Part shown: positions 26,344 through 37,058 of the stretch, piece by piece
Numbering within the stretch: position 1 is the stretch's first letter
Layout of the letters: every line of letters starts with the position of its first letter
From: Acidobacteriaceae bacterium
GTDB taxonomy: Bacteria > Acidobacteriota > Terriglobia > Bryobacterales > Bryobacteraceae
NCBI GenBank assembly: GCA_019240475.1
Contig: JAFAYI010000029.1
Span: 62,001-126,000 of the forward strand
Length of the DNA: 64,000 bases
Direction of reading: 5' to 3'
Position numbers and translations under genes: made by a program
Notes under the pieces: generated by a model
Databases searched by the model: none
The model's input: the letters and a program-made list of their open reading frames with translations, nothing else
Told to the model about the DNA's origin: nothing

Positions 26344-29300
26344 ATGCCGCAAGCCAAAGACCCCGCGTTGGGCATCAATAGCTGGTTAGAAGACGAACTC
26401 TATCATCAGTATCAATTCGACCGCAAGAGTGTCGACGAGGATTGGAGCCACCTGTTCCAAGACGGAGGGCAGAACGGCGCGGCATCGGCTTCCACGAACG
26501 GGGAGCCGATAACCGTGAACACTCCACCCTACGGTCCCGAAACCCCGCGCCAGGAACCTCCGGAGCGCATGCCGCCGGAGCAGGAGCCGCCGCAAGAGAT
26601 TCCGACCCGGCAGGACCCTCCCGAAGAGATCCCGCCGAGTCAAGATCCTCCGACGTATATTCCACCTCTGCAGGAGCCCCCGCAGCCCACGCCCACTCCG
26701 CAGGAATCGGCGCCCGCGACACGCGAAGTGGCCCGTACCGCTCCCGCGCAACCGTCCAAACCGGAATCGAAAGCCCTCGGCGCAAGCGACCAATTGATTC
26801 CCTTGCGGGGAGCGGCCGCGCGCATCGCCGAGAACATGACCGCCAGTCTTGCCATTCCGGTTGCGACCTCCCAGCGCCAGCTTCCCTTTCGCGTCGTCGA
26901 AGAAAATCGCAACCTGGTCAACAAGCATCGCGCTCTGCAAGGCAAGGGGAAGCTCAGCTTCACCCACTTCATTGCCTGGGCCATCGTCAAAGCCATGAAA
27001 TCGAACCCGGCTTTGAATCATGCTTACGCCGAGAATCAAGGCGAGCCGTTTCGCGTGGTTCGCGCCCACGTCAACATCGGCCTGGCCGTCGACGTTGCGG
27101 GGAAAGACGGCGCGCGTTCGCTGAAAGTTCCCAACGTCAAGAACGCCGACGCCATGAGTTTCGCGCAGTTCCTCAGCGCTTACGACGATATCGTCGCGCG
27201 CGCCCGCGCTAACAAATTGCAGGTCTCCGATTTTGAAGGAACAACCATCTCTCTGACCAATCCCGGCACAGTCGGCACTCTTGGTTCCGTGCCGCGCCTC
27301 ATGCCGGGGCAGGGCGCCATCGTCGCTACTGGCGCGATCGATTATCCGGCTGAGTTCGCGGGCGCTAGCGACGAGACCCGCGCGCTACTTGGATTGAGCA
27401 AGGTCTTGACCATCACCTGCACGTACGATCACCGCATCATACAAGGGGCGGAATCCGGTGCATTCCTGGCCCGAATTCAACAGCTGTTGCAGGGTGAAGA
27501 TGGCTTCTACGACGCCATTTTTCGGGAGCTCAAAGTTCCGTACCTGCCCGTCCGCTGGCAAACGGACCAGCAGCTTGCCCCGCAGCGCTTCGCGGCGTTG
27601 AATGCCGATGTCGCCAAGGAAGCCGCCGTCATCCGGCTCATCAGCTCTTACCGGATTCGCGGACATTTGATCGGAAACACTAACCCTCTCGGTTCAGACC
27701 CGCAGTACCATCCGGAACTCGATCCCACATCCTACGGTCTCACCATGTGGGATCTCGATCGGCCTTTTCTCTCAGGCGCTGTCAAAGCTCCAAGCGGCGC
27801 CATAGGGTCGTACATGCAGCCCTACGAAACGCTGCGTGAAATTCTAGAGCGGCTGCGCGCCACTTACTCCGGCTCGATCGGCGTCGAATACATGCACATA
27901 CAGGATCCCGAGCAGAAACAGTGGCTGCAGGATCGCATGGAACCTACGATGAACGCCTGGAAACTGGACGATTCCATCCGGCGGCGTATTCTCAACCGGC
28001 TTGTGCAAGCCGAGGAATTCGAACATTTCCTGCAAACCCGCTTCGTGGGCCAGAAGCGTTTCGGACTCGAAGGACTGGAAAGCACCATCGCCGTGCTCGA
28101 CGAAGTTCTCGAGCGTGCCGCGAATGACAACGTTACCGAAGCTGTCATCGGCATGGCGCATCGCGGGCGCTTGAACGTGCTCGCCAACGTGGTTGGAAAA
28201 TCGATGGCGCAGGTCTTCTCCGAATTCGAGGGCGAGCCCGATCCGGAAAGTGTGCAAGGCGCAGGCGACGTCAAGTACCACTTGGGTGCAAGCGGCATTC
28301 ATCGTTCCTCGGTCGGCAAAGAGATTCTGGTCTCTGTGGCGTTCAACCCTAGCCACCTCGAAGCCGTAGACCCCGTTGTCGAAGGGCTCGTCCGGCCGAA
28401 GCAGGACCGCATTGGAGACGTCAAGCGCGAGCGCGTGATCCCGATTCTGATCCACGGGGACGCTGCTTTTATCGGACAGGGAGTTGTCGCCGAAACCCTT
28501 CAGCTTTCGCAGCTCGAAGGCTATACGACGGGCGGCACCATCCACGTCATCACCAACAATCAGATCGGCTTCACCACGAATCCGCTGGAGGGCCGTAGCA
28601 GCGTCTACTGCACGGACGTGGCGCTTTCCGTGCAGGCCCCTATTTTCCACGTCAATGCCGACGACCCGGAAGCCTGCATTCGCGTGGCACAGATCGCCTA
28701 CGACTATCGGCAGCGCTTCAAGCGCGATATCGTCTTCGATCTGATTGGATATCGCCGGCAGGGCCACAATGAAGCCGACGATCCTAGCTACACGCAGCCG
28801 ACGATGTATCGCAAGATCAAGGCCACGCCGAGCGTAGCGACGCAATATTCCGAACGGCTGGTACGCGAGAACTTCGTCACGCAGGACTTCGTCGATGGCT
28901 TGCGCAAGCAGGCTCGCGCGCGGCTCAACGAGACCTACGATAGCGCCAAGAAGAACCGCGAAGACTTTGTCATCGAAGAGTTCGCGGTAGCACCCGCCGA
29001 CGAGGTGCAAAAGCCGATTCCGTCGACGGCCGCCGATTACAACACTCTTAAGAAGGTGGTCGAGCGCTCGACCGAGTTTCCGGAAGAATTTCACCTGCAT
29101 CCCAAGTTGAAGGCGCTGATCGATCGCCGCCGCGAAACCCTGAACGGCGGTCCCATCGACTGGGGCTTTGCGGAGACTCTGGCCTTCGGCAGCTTGGTTC
29201 TGGAAGGCACTCCCGTGCGCCTCGCCGGCGAAGACGTCTCGCGCGGCACATTCACTCAGCGGCACCTGGAATTCAGCGACTACGAAACCGGCGAAGTATA

Positions 29301-30264
29301 CACGCCGCTTAAGAATCTCGATCCCGAGCAGGGCAAGTTTGAAGTGATCGACAGCCTGCTTAGCGAATTCGCCGCCATGGGTTTCGAGTTCGGCTACAGC
29401 GTGGCGGATCCGCTGACGCTGGTGATGTGGGAAGCGCAGTTCGGCGATTTCGTCAACGGCGCGCAAATCATCATCGATCAGTTCGTCGTCTCGGCCGAAT
29501 CCAAATGGAACCAGCCGAGCGGCCTGGTTCTGCTGCTGCCCCACGGCCTCGAAGGACAAGGGCCGGAACATTCGAGCGCTCGCATCGAGCGTTTCCTCCA
29601 GCTTTGCGCGGAAAACAACCTGCAAGTCTGCAACTGCACCACGCCTGCGCAGTATTTCCATTTGCTGCGCCGCCAGATGTACGGCGGAGCAGACCGCCGC
29701 GGGGTGCGAAAACCGCTGATCGTCTTCACTCCCAAGTTCCTGCTGCGCTATTCGAAGGCGGCATCGCGGCTCGAAGAGTTGACCAGCGGCGCATTTCAAG
29801 AAGTGATCGGCGATTCGGAATACATCGGCAGCCATGTTTCGCGCGTGCTCTTATCTTCGGGCAAGGTCTACTACGATCTGGTCAACAAGCGCGAGGAACT
29901 GCGGCGTAACGACGTGGCGATCATCCGCCTTGAGCAACTGTATCCGTTCCCGCTGCAGCGCCTGACAGACATTCTGCGCCGCTATCCGGATTCGGCCGAG
30001 CTGTTCTGGGTGCAGGAAGAGCCCGAAAACATGGGCGCCTGGTATTTCGTCGAGGAGCAGATGCAATCTATCATTAATCCCGGCGGAAACGGCGGACCGT
30101 TGAAGCGGCAGCTCCGCTACATCGGCCGGCCAACCGCCGCGAGCCCGGCGGCCGGCGCCCACAAAGTTCATAACGACCAGCAGGAGACGCTGGTGAAAGA
30201 AGCCTTCGAAACCGCTCCCCTGGTTGTGCGCAAGGCGCGGCGGCTGGTTCGCAAGAAGCGTTAG
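26344..30264 (+). CDS. kgd: Multifunctional 2-oxoglutarate dehydrogenase E1/E2 fusion (Kgd-like)
   Basis: The product is 1306 residues. Residues 1-45 are the SucA-like N-terminal binding segment (N-S-W-L-E-D-E-L-Y-H-Q-Y). Residues 55-130 are a Pro/Glu-rich linker with repeated Q-D/E-P-P units. Residues 150-390 are an E2 succinyltransferase core with catalytic D-H-R (362-364), but there is no lipoyl domain. Residues 400-1306 are the ThDP-dependent E1 part, with G-M-A-H-R-G-R-L-N and H-G-D-A-A-F-I-G-Q-G. This matches the mycobacterial Kgd/SucA layout, which converts 2-oxoglutarate toward succinyl-CoA and has carboligase side activity. A lipoylated partner and E3 must be encoded elsewhere. Confidence 0.95.
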   Translation: MPQAKDPALGINSWLEDELYHQYQFDRKSVDEDWSHLFQDGGQNGAASASTNGEPITVNTPPYGPETPRQEPPERMPPEQEPPQEIPTRQDPPEEIPPSQDPPTYIPPLQEPPQPTPTPQESAPATREVARTAPAQPSKPESKALGASDQLIPLRGAAARIAENMTASLAIPVATSQRQLPFRVVEENRNLVNKHRALQGKGKLSFTHFIAWAIVKAMKSNPALNHAYAENQGEPFRVVRAHVNIGLAVDVAGKDGARSLKVPNVKNADAMSFAQFLSAYDDIVARARANKLQVSDFEGTTISLTNPGTVGTLGSVPRLMPGQGAIVATGAIDYPAEFAGASDETRALLGLSKVLTITCTYDHRIIQGAESGAFLARIQQLLQGEDGFYDAIFRELKVPYLPVRWQTDQQLAPQRFAALNADVAKEAAVIRLISSYRIRGHLIGNTNPLGSDPQYHPELDPTSYGLTMWDLDRPFLSGAVKAPSGAIGSYMQPYETLREILERLRATYSGSIGVEYMHIQDPEQKQWLQDRMEPTMNAWKLDDSIRRRILNRLVQAEEFEHFLQTRFVGQKRFGLEGLESTIAVLDEVLERAANDNVTEAVIGMAHRGRLNVLANVVGKSMAQVFSEFEGEPDPESVQGAGDVKYHLGASGIHRSSVGKEILVSVAFNPSHLEAVDPVVEGLVRPKQDRIGDVKRERVIPILIHGDAAFIGQGVVAETLQLSQLEGYTTGGTIHVITNNQIGFTTNPLEGRSSVYCTDVALSVQAPIFHVNADDPEACIRVAQIAYDYRQRFKRDIVFDLIGYRRQGHNEADDPSYTQPTMYRKIKATPSVATQYSERLVRENFVTQDFVDGLRKQARARLNETYDSAKKNREDFVIEEFAVAPADEVQKPIPSTAADYNTLKKVVERSTEFPEEFHLHPKLKALIDRRRETLNGGPIDWGFAETLAFGSLVLEGTPVRLAGEDVSRGTFTQRHLEFSDYETGEVYTPLKNLDPEQGKFEVIDSLLSEFAAMGFEFGYSVADPLTLVMWEAQFGDFVNGAQIIIDQFVVSAESKWNQPSGLVLLLPHGLEGQGPEHSSARIERFLQLCAENNLQVCNCTTPAQYFHLLRRQMYGGADRRGVRKPLIVFTPKFLLRYSKAASRLEELTSGAFQEVIGDSEYIGSHVSRVLLSSGKVYYDLVNKREELRRNDVAIIRLEQLYPFPLQRLTDILRRYPDSAELFWVQEEPENMGAWYFVEEQMQSIINPGGNGGPLKRQLRYIGRPTAASPAAGAHKVHNDQQETLVKEAFETAPLVVRKARRLVRKKR

Positions 30265-30265
30265 C

Positions 30266-30550
30266 ATGAGACTCGCCGACGTAATCCGAACGGCGCGCGG
30301 CGTCAAGGTCGAGCACGCGCGCAAGTTCGCGCAGCACGTTGTTCCCGAAGTGATGCGTCCAGCGCGCGTGATCTGGAACCAGGCGATCGGGGGCATCTTC
30401 TTCCTGTTCGCCGTTTCATTTGCCTGGTACTCGTTTGCCCAGCATCGCAACACTGCCGCTTTTGCCGGCGGATTGTTCCTAACGGCGGTGATGACGTTCT
30501 TCTGCATCACCTCTTTTCTGAAGGCGCGCCGCATCGCGCGGCGGTTCTAG
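30266..30550 (+). CDS. Small membrane protein, unknown
   Basis: This is a 94-residue protein with a basic N-terminal half (M-R-L-A-D-V-I-R-T-A-R-G), two hydrophobic helices (about 40-58 and 64-84), and a basic R-R-I-A-R-R-F tail. The ATG follows the kgd stop by one base and the next gene begins immediately after this stop, so it is embedded in an operon. No family recognised. Two-helix topology with positive ends suggests an inner-membrane protein; its link to central carbon metabolism is only positional. Confidence 0.75.
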   Translation: MRLADVIRTARGVKVEHARKFAQHVVPEVMRPARVIWNQAIGGIFFLFAVSFAWYSFAQHRNTAAFAGGLFLTAVMTFFCITSFLKARRIARRF

Positions 30551-32043
<1,493 letters not shown>

Positions 32044-32047
<4 letters not shown>

Positions 32048-33399
32048 GCCTAGACAAGCTCCAAGTCATCGGCGGAGGTCTTGCGGGCTGCGAAGCCGCG
32101 TTTCAGGCCGCGGAAGCAGGCGCGCAAGTCGTGTTGAACGAGATGCGCCCCATCAAGCGAACCGCCGCGCACCAGACCGATTGTTTCGGCGAGCTGGTGT
32201 GCAGCAATTCGCTGAAGAGCGAGCAGGTGAATTCAGCGCCGTGGCTGCTAAAACAAGAGATTCGCCGGCTGGGCTCGCTGCTGATGCAAGCGGCGGAAGC
32301 CTCGCGAGTGCCGGGCGGGCATGCCTTGGCGGTCGATCGCGAGATTTTCTCGCGCGAGATCACGCACGCAATCGAATCGCATCCGCGAATCGAAGTGCGG
32401 CGCGAGGAAATCGTTCGGATTCCGCGCGAGGGCATCGCGATTCTCGCGACCGGCCCGCTCACAAGCGAAGCGCTCGCGCAAGACATCAGCCGGCTGACCG
32501 GCTCGGAGCGGCTTTTCTTTTACGACAGCATCAGTCCCATTGTTGCCGCGGACTCTATCGATATGTCGATTGTGTTTCGCGCATCGCGCTACGGCAAATC
32601 GCTGGACGGAACCGACGATTACCTCAACTGCCCCTTTAATAAGGAAGAGTACGACGCCTTCGTCTCGGCATTGATGGAAGCCGAAGCCTATGAGGCTCAT
32701 ATCGAAGAAGATAAAATCTGCTACTTCGAAGGATGTCTGCCCATTGAAGAGATCGCGCGGCGGGGGCGGGACACGCTGCGCTTCGGGCCGATGAAGCCGG
32801 CGGGCTTGCCCGATCCGCGCACTGGACGTTGGCCATACGCCGTGGTTCAGTTACGGCAGGAGAATCAGCGGGCAGACAGCTTCAACCTGGTTGGCTTCCA
32901 GAATCATTTGAAATTCGGCGATCAGGCGCGGGTGCTGCGCATGATTCCGGGGCTCGCAAACGCCGAATTTCTCCGCTTCGGCCAAATGCACCGAAATACC
33001 TATATTCATTCGCCCGCTCTGCTGCTACCCACGTTGCAGCTTAGATCCGACGCAAGAGTCTTTTTCGCGGGGCAGATCTGCGGGGTGGAAGGGTACGTGG
33101 AGTCGATTGCGACGGGCCTCCTTGCAGGGCGGAACGCCGTGGCGTGGTTGCGCGGCAACGAACCGGACGTGTTTCCGCGCGAGACGGCGCTCGGGAGTTT
33201 GTGCCATTACATTACGCAGGCGGATGGGAAAAACTTCCAGCCGGCGAACATCACGTTCGATCTGCTGCCGGCGCTCGATGAAATTACCAAACGAAATGCC
33301 CGCGATAAGAAGGCGAGGCATGCGGCGATCTGCCGCCGGGCGGCCGAAGCCTTTGACTCTTATGCAAGTACGCGAATCTATAGCCAAGTATCTGGCTGA
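32044..33399 (+). CDS. trmFO: tRNA m5U54 methyltransferase, folate/FAD-dependent (TrmFO)
   Basis: This 451-residue enzyme overlaps the mutase stop in ATGA. The N-terminal FAD site is [12 protein letters not shown], followed by N-E-M-R-P and C-S-N-S-L-K-S with the conserved cysteine. The middle and C-terminal TrmFO blocks F-G-P-M-K-P-A-G-L and [12 protein letters not shown] are present. It methylates U54 in the tRNA T-loop using methylenetetrahydrofolate. The following xerC overlaps its last 38 bp, a trmFO-xerC pairing also known from Firmicutes. Confidence 0.97.
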
Positions 33400-34240
33400 G
33401 CTGGAGCGGCGCGGCGCGTCAAAGCACACGCTGCGGAATTACGGCTCGGACCTGGAGCAGTTTGCCGGATACTTCGAATTACCAAACGAAACGGCGCCGG
33501 AACTGGAGGGGCTCGATCTGGCGCTGCTGCGCGAGTGGCTGGCCGGACTGTACGATCAGGGACTTACGGTTGTAAGCATCCGGCGGAAAATCGCGGCAGT
33601 GCGGGCAATGTTTAAATTCCTGCTGCAGGAGGGGATCGTTCCGAATAACCCGGCGAGCCGGCTGCGGACGCCAAAGACCAGGCAGCGGCTTCCGGAAGTG
33701 ATGAGCGCCGAAAAGACCAATCATCTGATAGACGGGGCGGAGCAGTTTTCCAAGGAGCGAGACATCGCGTTTCTGGAGCTGCTCTACGGGTGCGGCATCC
33801 GGGTTAGCGAGCTGGTGGGGATCGATCTGGAAGATATCGATTTACAGGCGGGTTGGCTGCGGGTGCGCGGGAAGGGCAACAAGGAACGCGAAGTGCCGAT
33901 AGCGGGGCGGGCGGCGGAGGCCGTGGAACGGTATCTGGCAGTACGCGAAACGAAGCCAGGAGAGCGGGCGTTGTTTTTGAACTCGCGCGGCGGACGGCTG
34001 GGAGATCGGCAGGTACGGCGGCTGGTGAAGCAGTACGCGCTGCTTGTGACCGGCGATTCGACGGTGCATCCCCACAGTTTCCGGCACGCTTATGCGACGC
34101 ATCTGTTGAGCGATGGCGCCGACCTGCGGTCCATTCAGGAGCTGCTGGGGCATGCGCGCCTGTCGACGACGCAGAAGTACACGCAGGTATCGCTGAAAGA
34201 TCTGATGGCGGTGTATGACCGGGCGCACCCTAAGGCGTAG
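33362..34240 (+). CDS. xerC: Tyrosine recombinase XerC/XerD
   Basis: The product is 292 residues, the usual Xer size. An N-terminal core-binding SAM-like domain (about 1-90) is followed by the catalytic domain. The active-site set is visible: Arg in G-C-G-I-R-V-S-E-L, Lys in R-G-K-G-N-K-E-R, H-S-F-R-H, H in L-L-G-H-A-R-L, and the nucleophile Tyr in T-Q-K-Y-T-Q-V. It resolves chromosome dimers at dif. The start lies inside trmFO (38-bp overlap); longer upstream readings in this frame are shadow sequence of trmFO. No phage or integron genes are adjacent, so a housekeeping role is likely. XerC versus XerD cannot be told apart here. Confidence 0.94.
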   Translation: MQVRESIAKYLAELERRGASKHTLRNYGSDLEQFAGYFELPNETAPELEGLDLALLREWLAGLYDQGLTVVSIRRKIAAVRAMFKFLLQEGIVPNNPASRLRTPKTRQRLPEVMSAEKTNHLIDGAEQFSKERDIAFLELLYGCGIRVSELVGIDLEDIDLQAGWLRVRGKGNKEREVPIAGRAAEAVERYLAVRETKPGERALFLNSRGGRLGDRQVRRLVKQYALLVTGDSTVHPHSFRHAYATHLLSDGADLRSIQELLGHARLSTTQKYTQVSLKDLMAVYDRAHPKA

Positions 34241-34242
34241 AG

Positions 34243-34965
34243 CTATTTCGATTCGAACCCAAAGTCGGCGAATACGGCTTGTCCGGCGGGGCCGGTCAGG
34301 AAGTTCATGAAGCGTTGGGCGGCATCCAGGTTCTTTGCGCCGGCGACTATACCTCCCTTCTGGACGATGGGGGCGTGCCACTCGGAGGGAACCAAGTCCG
34401 GGTTCTTGCCCCGGAGCAGGGAATTGGAAGTGAGCACCGCATCGGCGTTGCCACTGGTGAAGAGCTCCAAGGTCTCGCGCACGTTCTCGCCATAGACGAC
34501 TTTCGGCTGGACTTTGGGCCAGATCCCGGCATGCTCGATCGACTGCTGGGCGGCAACGCCGTAGGGGGCCAAGCGCGGGTTGGGCAACGCTACGATTCGA
34601 ACCCAATCTTGAGTCAAGTCCTTGAAAGGATGGTGGCGGCCGTCTCGCCAGAGGAGGCCGACGCGGCCGCGTGTGTAGATGCATACGGAGGCGGGGTCCA
34701 ATTTACGAGACGAAGCCAATCGGTCGACATAGGCGGCATTGGCCGAGAGGAAGACGTCGTACGGAGCGCCATTCTCGATCTGCTGGGCGAGGACGGCGCT
34801 GGAGGCGATTACGAAACGAACCGGATCAGCGTAGGCCTTAGCTAACGGGACTTGGAGGGAGGAGAGGTCGGCGGCGGCGGCAATGGTGAGGGTGGACTGG
34901 GCAGAGAGGATAGGCGGGGCAAGTAGAAGTCCGGCGAGCAGGCAACTTGACAATCCGACACTCAT
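34243..34965 (-). CDS. modA: Molybdate ABC transporter substrate-binding protein
   Basis: This 240-residue periplasmic binding protein has a signal peptide (M-S-V-G-L-S-S-C ... I-L-S-A-Q-S). Mature ModA features follow: A-A-A-D-L near the N-terminus, I-A-S-S-A-V-L-A-Q-Q-I, the A-P-Y-G-V-A-A-Q motif and a C-terminal F-M-N-F-L-T. An upstream in-frame M 22 codons earlier would extend the protein across the dnaK promoter and is not preferred. No modB or modC is adjacent, so it is an orphan binding protein or partners a distant permease. It lies tail-to-tail with xerC. Confidence 0.85.
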   Translation of the reverse strand: MSVGLSSCLLAGLLLAPPILSAQSTLTIAAAADLSSLQVPLAKAYADPVRFVIASSAVLAQQIENGAPYDVFLSANAAYVDRLASSRKLDPASVCIYTRGRVGLLWRDGRHHPFKDLTQDWVRIVALPNPRLAPYGVAAQQSIEHAGIWPKVQPKVVYGENVRETLELFTSGNADAVLTSNSLLRGKNPDLVPSEWHAPIVQKGGIVAGAKNLDAAQRFMNFLTGPAGQAVFADFGFESK

Positions 34966-34966
34966 A
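34946..34966. promoter_or_regulatory. HAIR-like element in dnaK promoter
   Basis: CTTGACA-N7-ACTCATA matches the HspR operator consensus CTTGAGT-N7-ACTCAAG at 10 of 14 arm positions with exact spacing. It overlaps the -35 of the promoter described next. The hspR gene closes the same operon, supporting autoregulation. Confidence 0.5.
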
Positions 34967-34975
34967 TTCAATACT
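34947..34975 (+). promoter_or_regulatory. Promoter of dnaK-dnaJ-hspR
   Basis: Perfect TTGACA (34947-34952), 17-bp spacer, AATACT (34970-34975, four of six matches). The transcript would start near 34982, about 50 bases before the dnaK ATG. It overlaps the first codon of divergent modA. Confidence 0.6.
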
Positions 34976-35031
34976 AAGAATGTGCTTAACGACAGCCGGC
35001 CAAATTGGGGCTTGGCGGAGGATGGAAACAC

Positions 35032-36960
35032 ATGAGTAAGATTATCGGAATTGACCTCGGAACCACAAATTCGGTGGTAGCGGTGATGGAGGGCGGGACG
35101 CCGGCGGTGATTCCTAACCAGGAAGGCGGCCGAACGACGCCGTCAGTGGTGGGGTTCACAAAGAGTGGAGAGCGGCTGGTGGGCCAAGTGGCCAAGCGCC
35201 AGGCGGTGACGAACCCGGAGAACACGGTTTACTCCATCAAGCGGTTCATGGGGCGGCGCTTCAACGAAGTGAGCGAAGAGATGAAGCTGGTGCCTTATAA
35301 GGTGGTGGCGGGCGAGAACGGCGACGCACGGGTAGACATACAGGGCAAGAAGTATTCGCCGCCCGAGATTTCGGCGATGATTCTGACGAAGTTGAAAGAA
35401 GCCGCGGAGGCCTATTTGGGCGAGAAAGTCACCAAGGCGGTCATCACCGTGCCGGCCTATTTCAACGATGCGCAACGGCAGGCGACGAAAGACGCGGGAC
35501 AGATCGCGGGCCTGGAAGTGATGCGTATCATCAACGAGCCGACGGCGGCTGCGCTGGCGTATGGCTTGGATAAGAAGAAAGACGAGACGATCGCGGTTTA
35601 CGACTTCGGGGGCGGCACGTTCGACATTTCGATTCTCGAAGTGGGCGACGGCGTCGTGGAAGTGAAATCGACCAACGGCGACACGCACTTGGGCGGCGAC
35701 AACATCGACCAGCGCATTATCGACTGGCTGATTCAGGAGTTCAAGAAAGACCAGGGCGTGGACGTTTCAAGGGACCAGATGGCGCTGCAACGGCTGAAGG
35801 AAGCGGCCGAGAAGGCGAAGATCGAGCTTTCGACTTTGCTTGAGACCGAGATCAACCTGCCGTTCTTAACTGCGGACGCGAGCGGGCCGAAGCACCTGGC
35901 GATCAAGCTGACGCGGGCGCGATTCGAGCAGATGGTGGACGATATTTTGCAGCGCTCGGTAGGGCCGTGCAAGCAGGCGCTGGCGGATGCGGGCGTGACG
36001 CCGAAGGACATCGACGAAGTGGTCCTGGTGGGCGGTTCGACTCGTATTCCGAAGGTGCAGCAGATGGTGCGCGATCTGTTCGGGAAAGAGCCGAACAAGA
36101 GCGTAAACCCGGACGAAGTTGTGGCGGTCGGGGCGGCGGTGCAGGGCGGCGTGCTAGGCGGCGAGGTCAAGGACGTGCTGCTGTTGGACGTGACGCCGTT
36201 GTCGCTCGGCATTGAGACGCTGGGCGGCGTGTTCACAAAACTGATCGAGCGCAACACGACGATTCCGACGCGCAAGAGCGAGGTCTTCTCCACCGCGGCC
36301 GACAGCCAGACGTCGGTTGAGATCAAGGTGTTCCAGGGCGAGCGCGCGATGGCGCGGGACAATCGGCTGCTGGGAGTGTTTCAACTGGTGGGGATTCCGC
36401 CGGCGCCGCGAGGCGTGCCGCAGATCGAGGTCGAATTCGATATCGACGCCAACGGCATTTTGAACGTGAAGGCCAAGGACCGGGCGACCAACAACGAGCA
36501 GAAGATCACCATCACCTCCTCTTCGGGCCTGAGCAAGGACGAAGTAGAGAAGATGGCGCGCGATGCGGAGTCGCACGGCGCCGAAGACCGCAAGAAGAAG
36601 GAAGAGATCGAAGCGCGGAACCGCGGGGACGCCATGGTCTACAACGTCGAGAAAATGCTGAAGGAGCATCGCGACAAGATTTCCGAGGCGGACGCCAAGG
36701 AAGTGGAGTCGGCGATCGAAGGCGTGCGGAAGGCGATGGCGGACGGCGGGCTGGAGCAGATCAATTCGGCGACGGACAAGTTGACGACGGCGAGCCACAA
36801 GCTGGCAGAGGCGATGTACAAGACGCAATCGGCCGGCGGGAACGGCGCAGGACCGGGCGCCCAGGGAACGGGTCCGGTGGGCGGCGACGGGTCGCAGGCG
36901 GGAGCGAAGCAAGACAACGTGGTCGACGCCGAGTTTGTGGATGTAGAAGATAAGAAGTAA
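35032..36960 (+). CDS. dnaK: Chaperone DnaK (Hsp70)
   Basis: The 642-residue Hsp70 starts [14 protein letters not shown] with GGAGG 11 bases upstream. It has a complete ATPase domain ([27 protein letters not shown]), the linker V-L-L-L-D-V-T, a beta-sandwich substrate domain and a helical lid. A Gly/Ala-rich tail ends in D-V-E-D-K-K. It folds and protects proteins together with DnaJ, encoded 98 bp downstream. GrpE is not in this operon, unlike the actinobacterial dnaK-grpE-dnaJ-hspR arrangement. Control is expected from the HAIR-like site upstream. Confidence 0.98.
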   Translation: MSKIIGIDLGTTNSVVAVMEGGTPAVIPNQEGGRTTPSVVGFTKSGERLVGQVAKRQAVTNPENTVYSIKRFMGRRFNEVSEEMKLVPYKVVAGENGDARVDIQGKKYSPPEISAMILTKLKEAAEAYLGEKVTKAVITVPAYFNDAQRQATKDAGQIAGLEVMRIINEPTAAALAYGLDKKKDETIAVYDFGGGTFDISILEVGDGVVEVKSTNGDTHLGGDNIDQRIIDWLIQEFKKDQGVDVSRDQMALQRLKEAAEKAKIELSTLLETEINLPFLTADASGPKHLAIKLTRARFEQMVDDILQRSVGPCKQALADAGVTPKDIDEVVLVGGSTRIPKVQQMVRDLFGKEPNKSVNPDEVVAVGAAVQGGVLGGEVKDVLLLDVTPLSLGIETLGGVFTKLIERNTTIPTRKSEVFSTAADSQTSVEIKVFQGERAMARDNRLLGVFQLVGIPPAPRGVPQIEVEFDIDANGILNVKAKDRATNNEQKITITSSSGLSKDEVEKMARDAESHGAEDRKKKEEIEARNRGDAMVYNVEKMLKEHRDKISEADAKEVESAIEGVRKAMADGGLEQINSATDKLTTASHKLAEAMYKTQSAGGNGAGPGAQGTGPVGGDGSQAGAKQDNVVDAEFVDVEDKK

Positions 36961-37016
36961 GCGGTAGTTAGAACACTTAGTTAGTTAGGTCGGCTCAACC
37001 GACGTTTGTCAGGGAT

Positions 37017-37046
37017 TTGCGGCGGCTTGTCAAAGAGCCGCCGCAA
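37017..37046 (+). repeat. Perfect 11-bp hairpin between dnaK and dnaJ
   Basis: Left arm TTGCGGCGGCT (37017-37027) and right arm AGCCGCCGCAA (37036-37046) enclose an 8-base loop. The stem is GC-rich, ends 12 bases before the dnaJ ATG and is not followed by a T-run. A weaker GTCGG/CCGAC stem precedes it. It may set relative expression, mRNA processing or stability. Confidence 0.75.
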
Positions 37047-37058
37047 CAGTAATGGGAT

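Noticed and set aside
27844..29835. 663-codon open frame antisense to the Kgd-like gene
   Set aside because: High-GC shadow frame; no recognised domain, and the plus strand holds clear E1 motifs throughout.
33107..33361. Upstream extension of xerC by 85 codons
   Set aside because: This part is the out-of-frame reading of trmFO; the Xer core-binding domain begins at the ATG at 33362.
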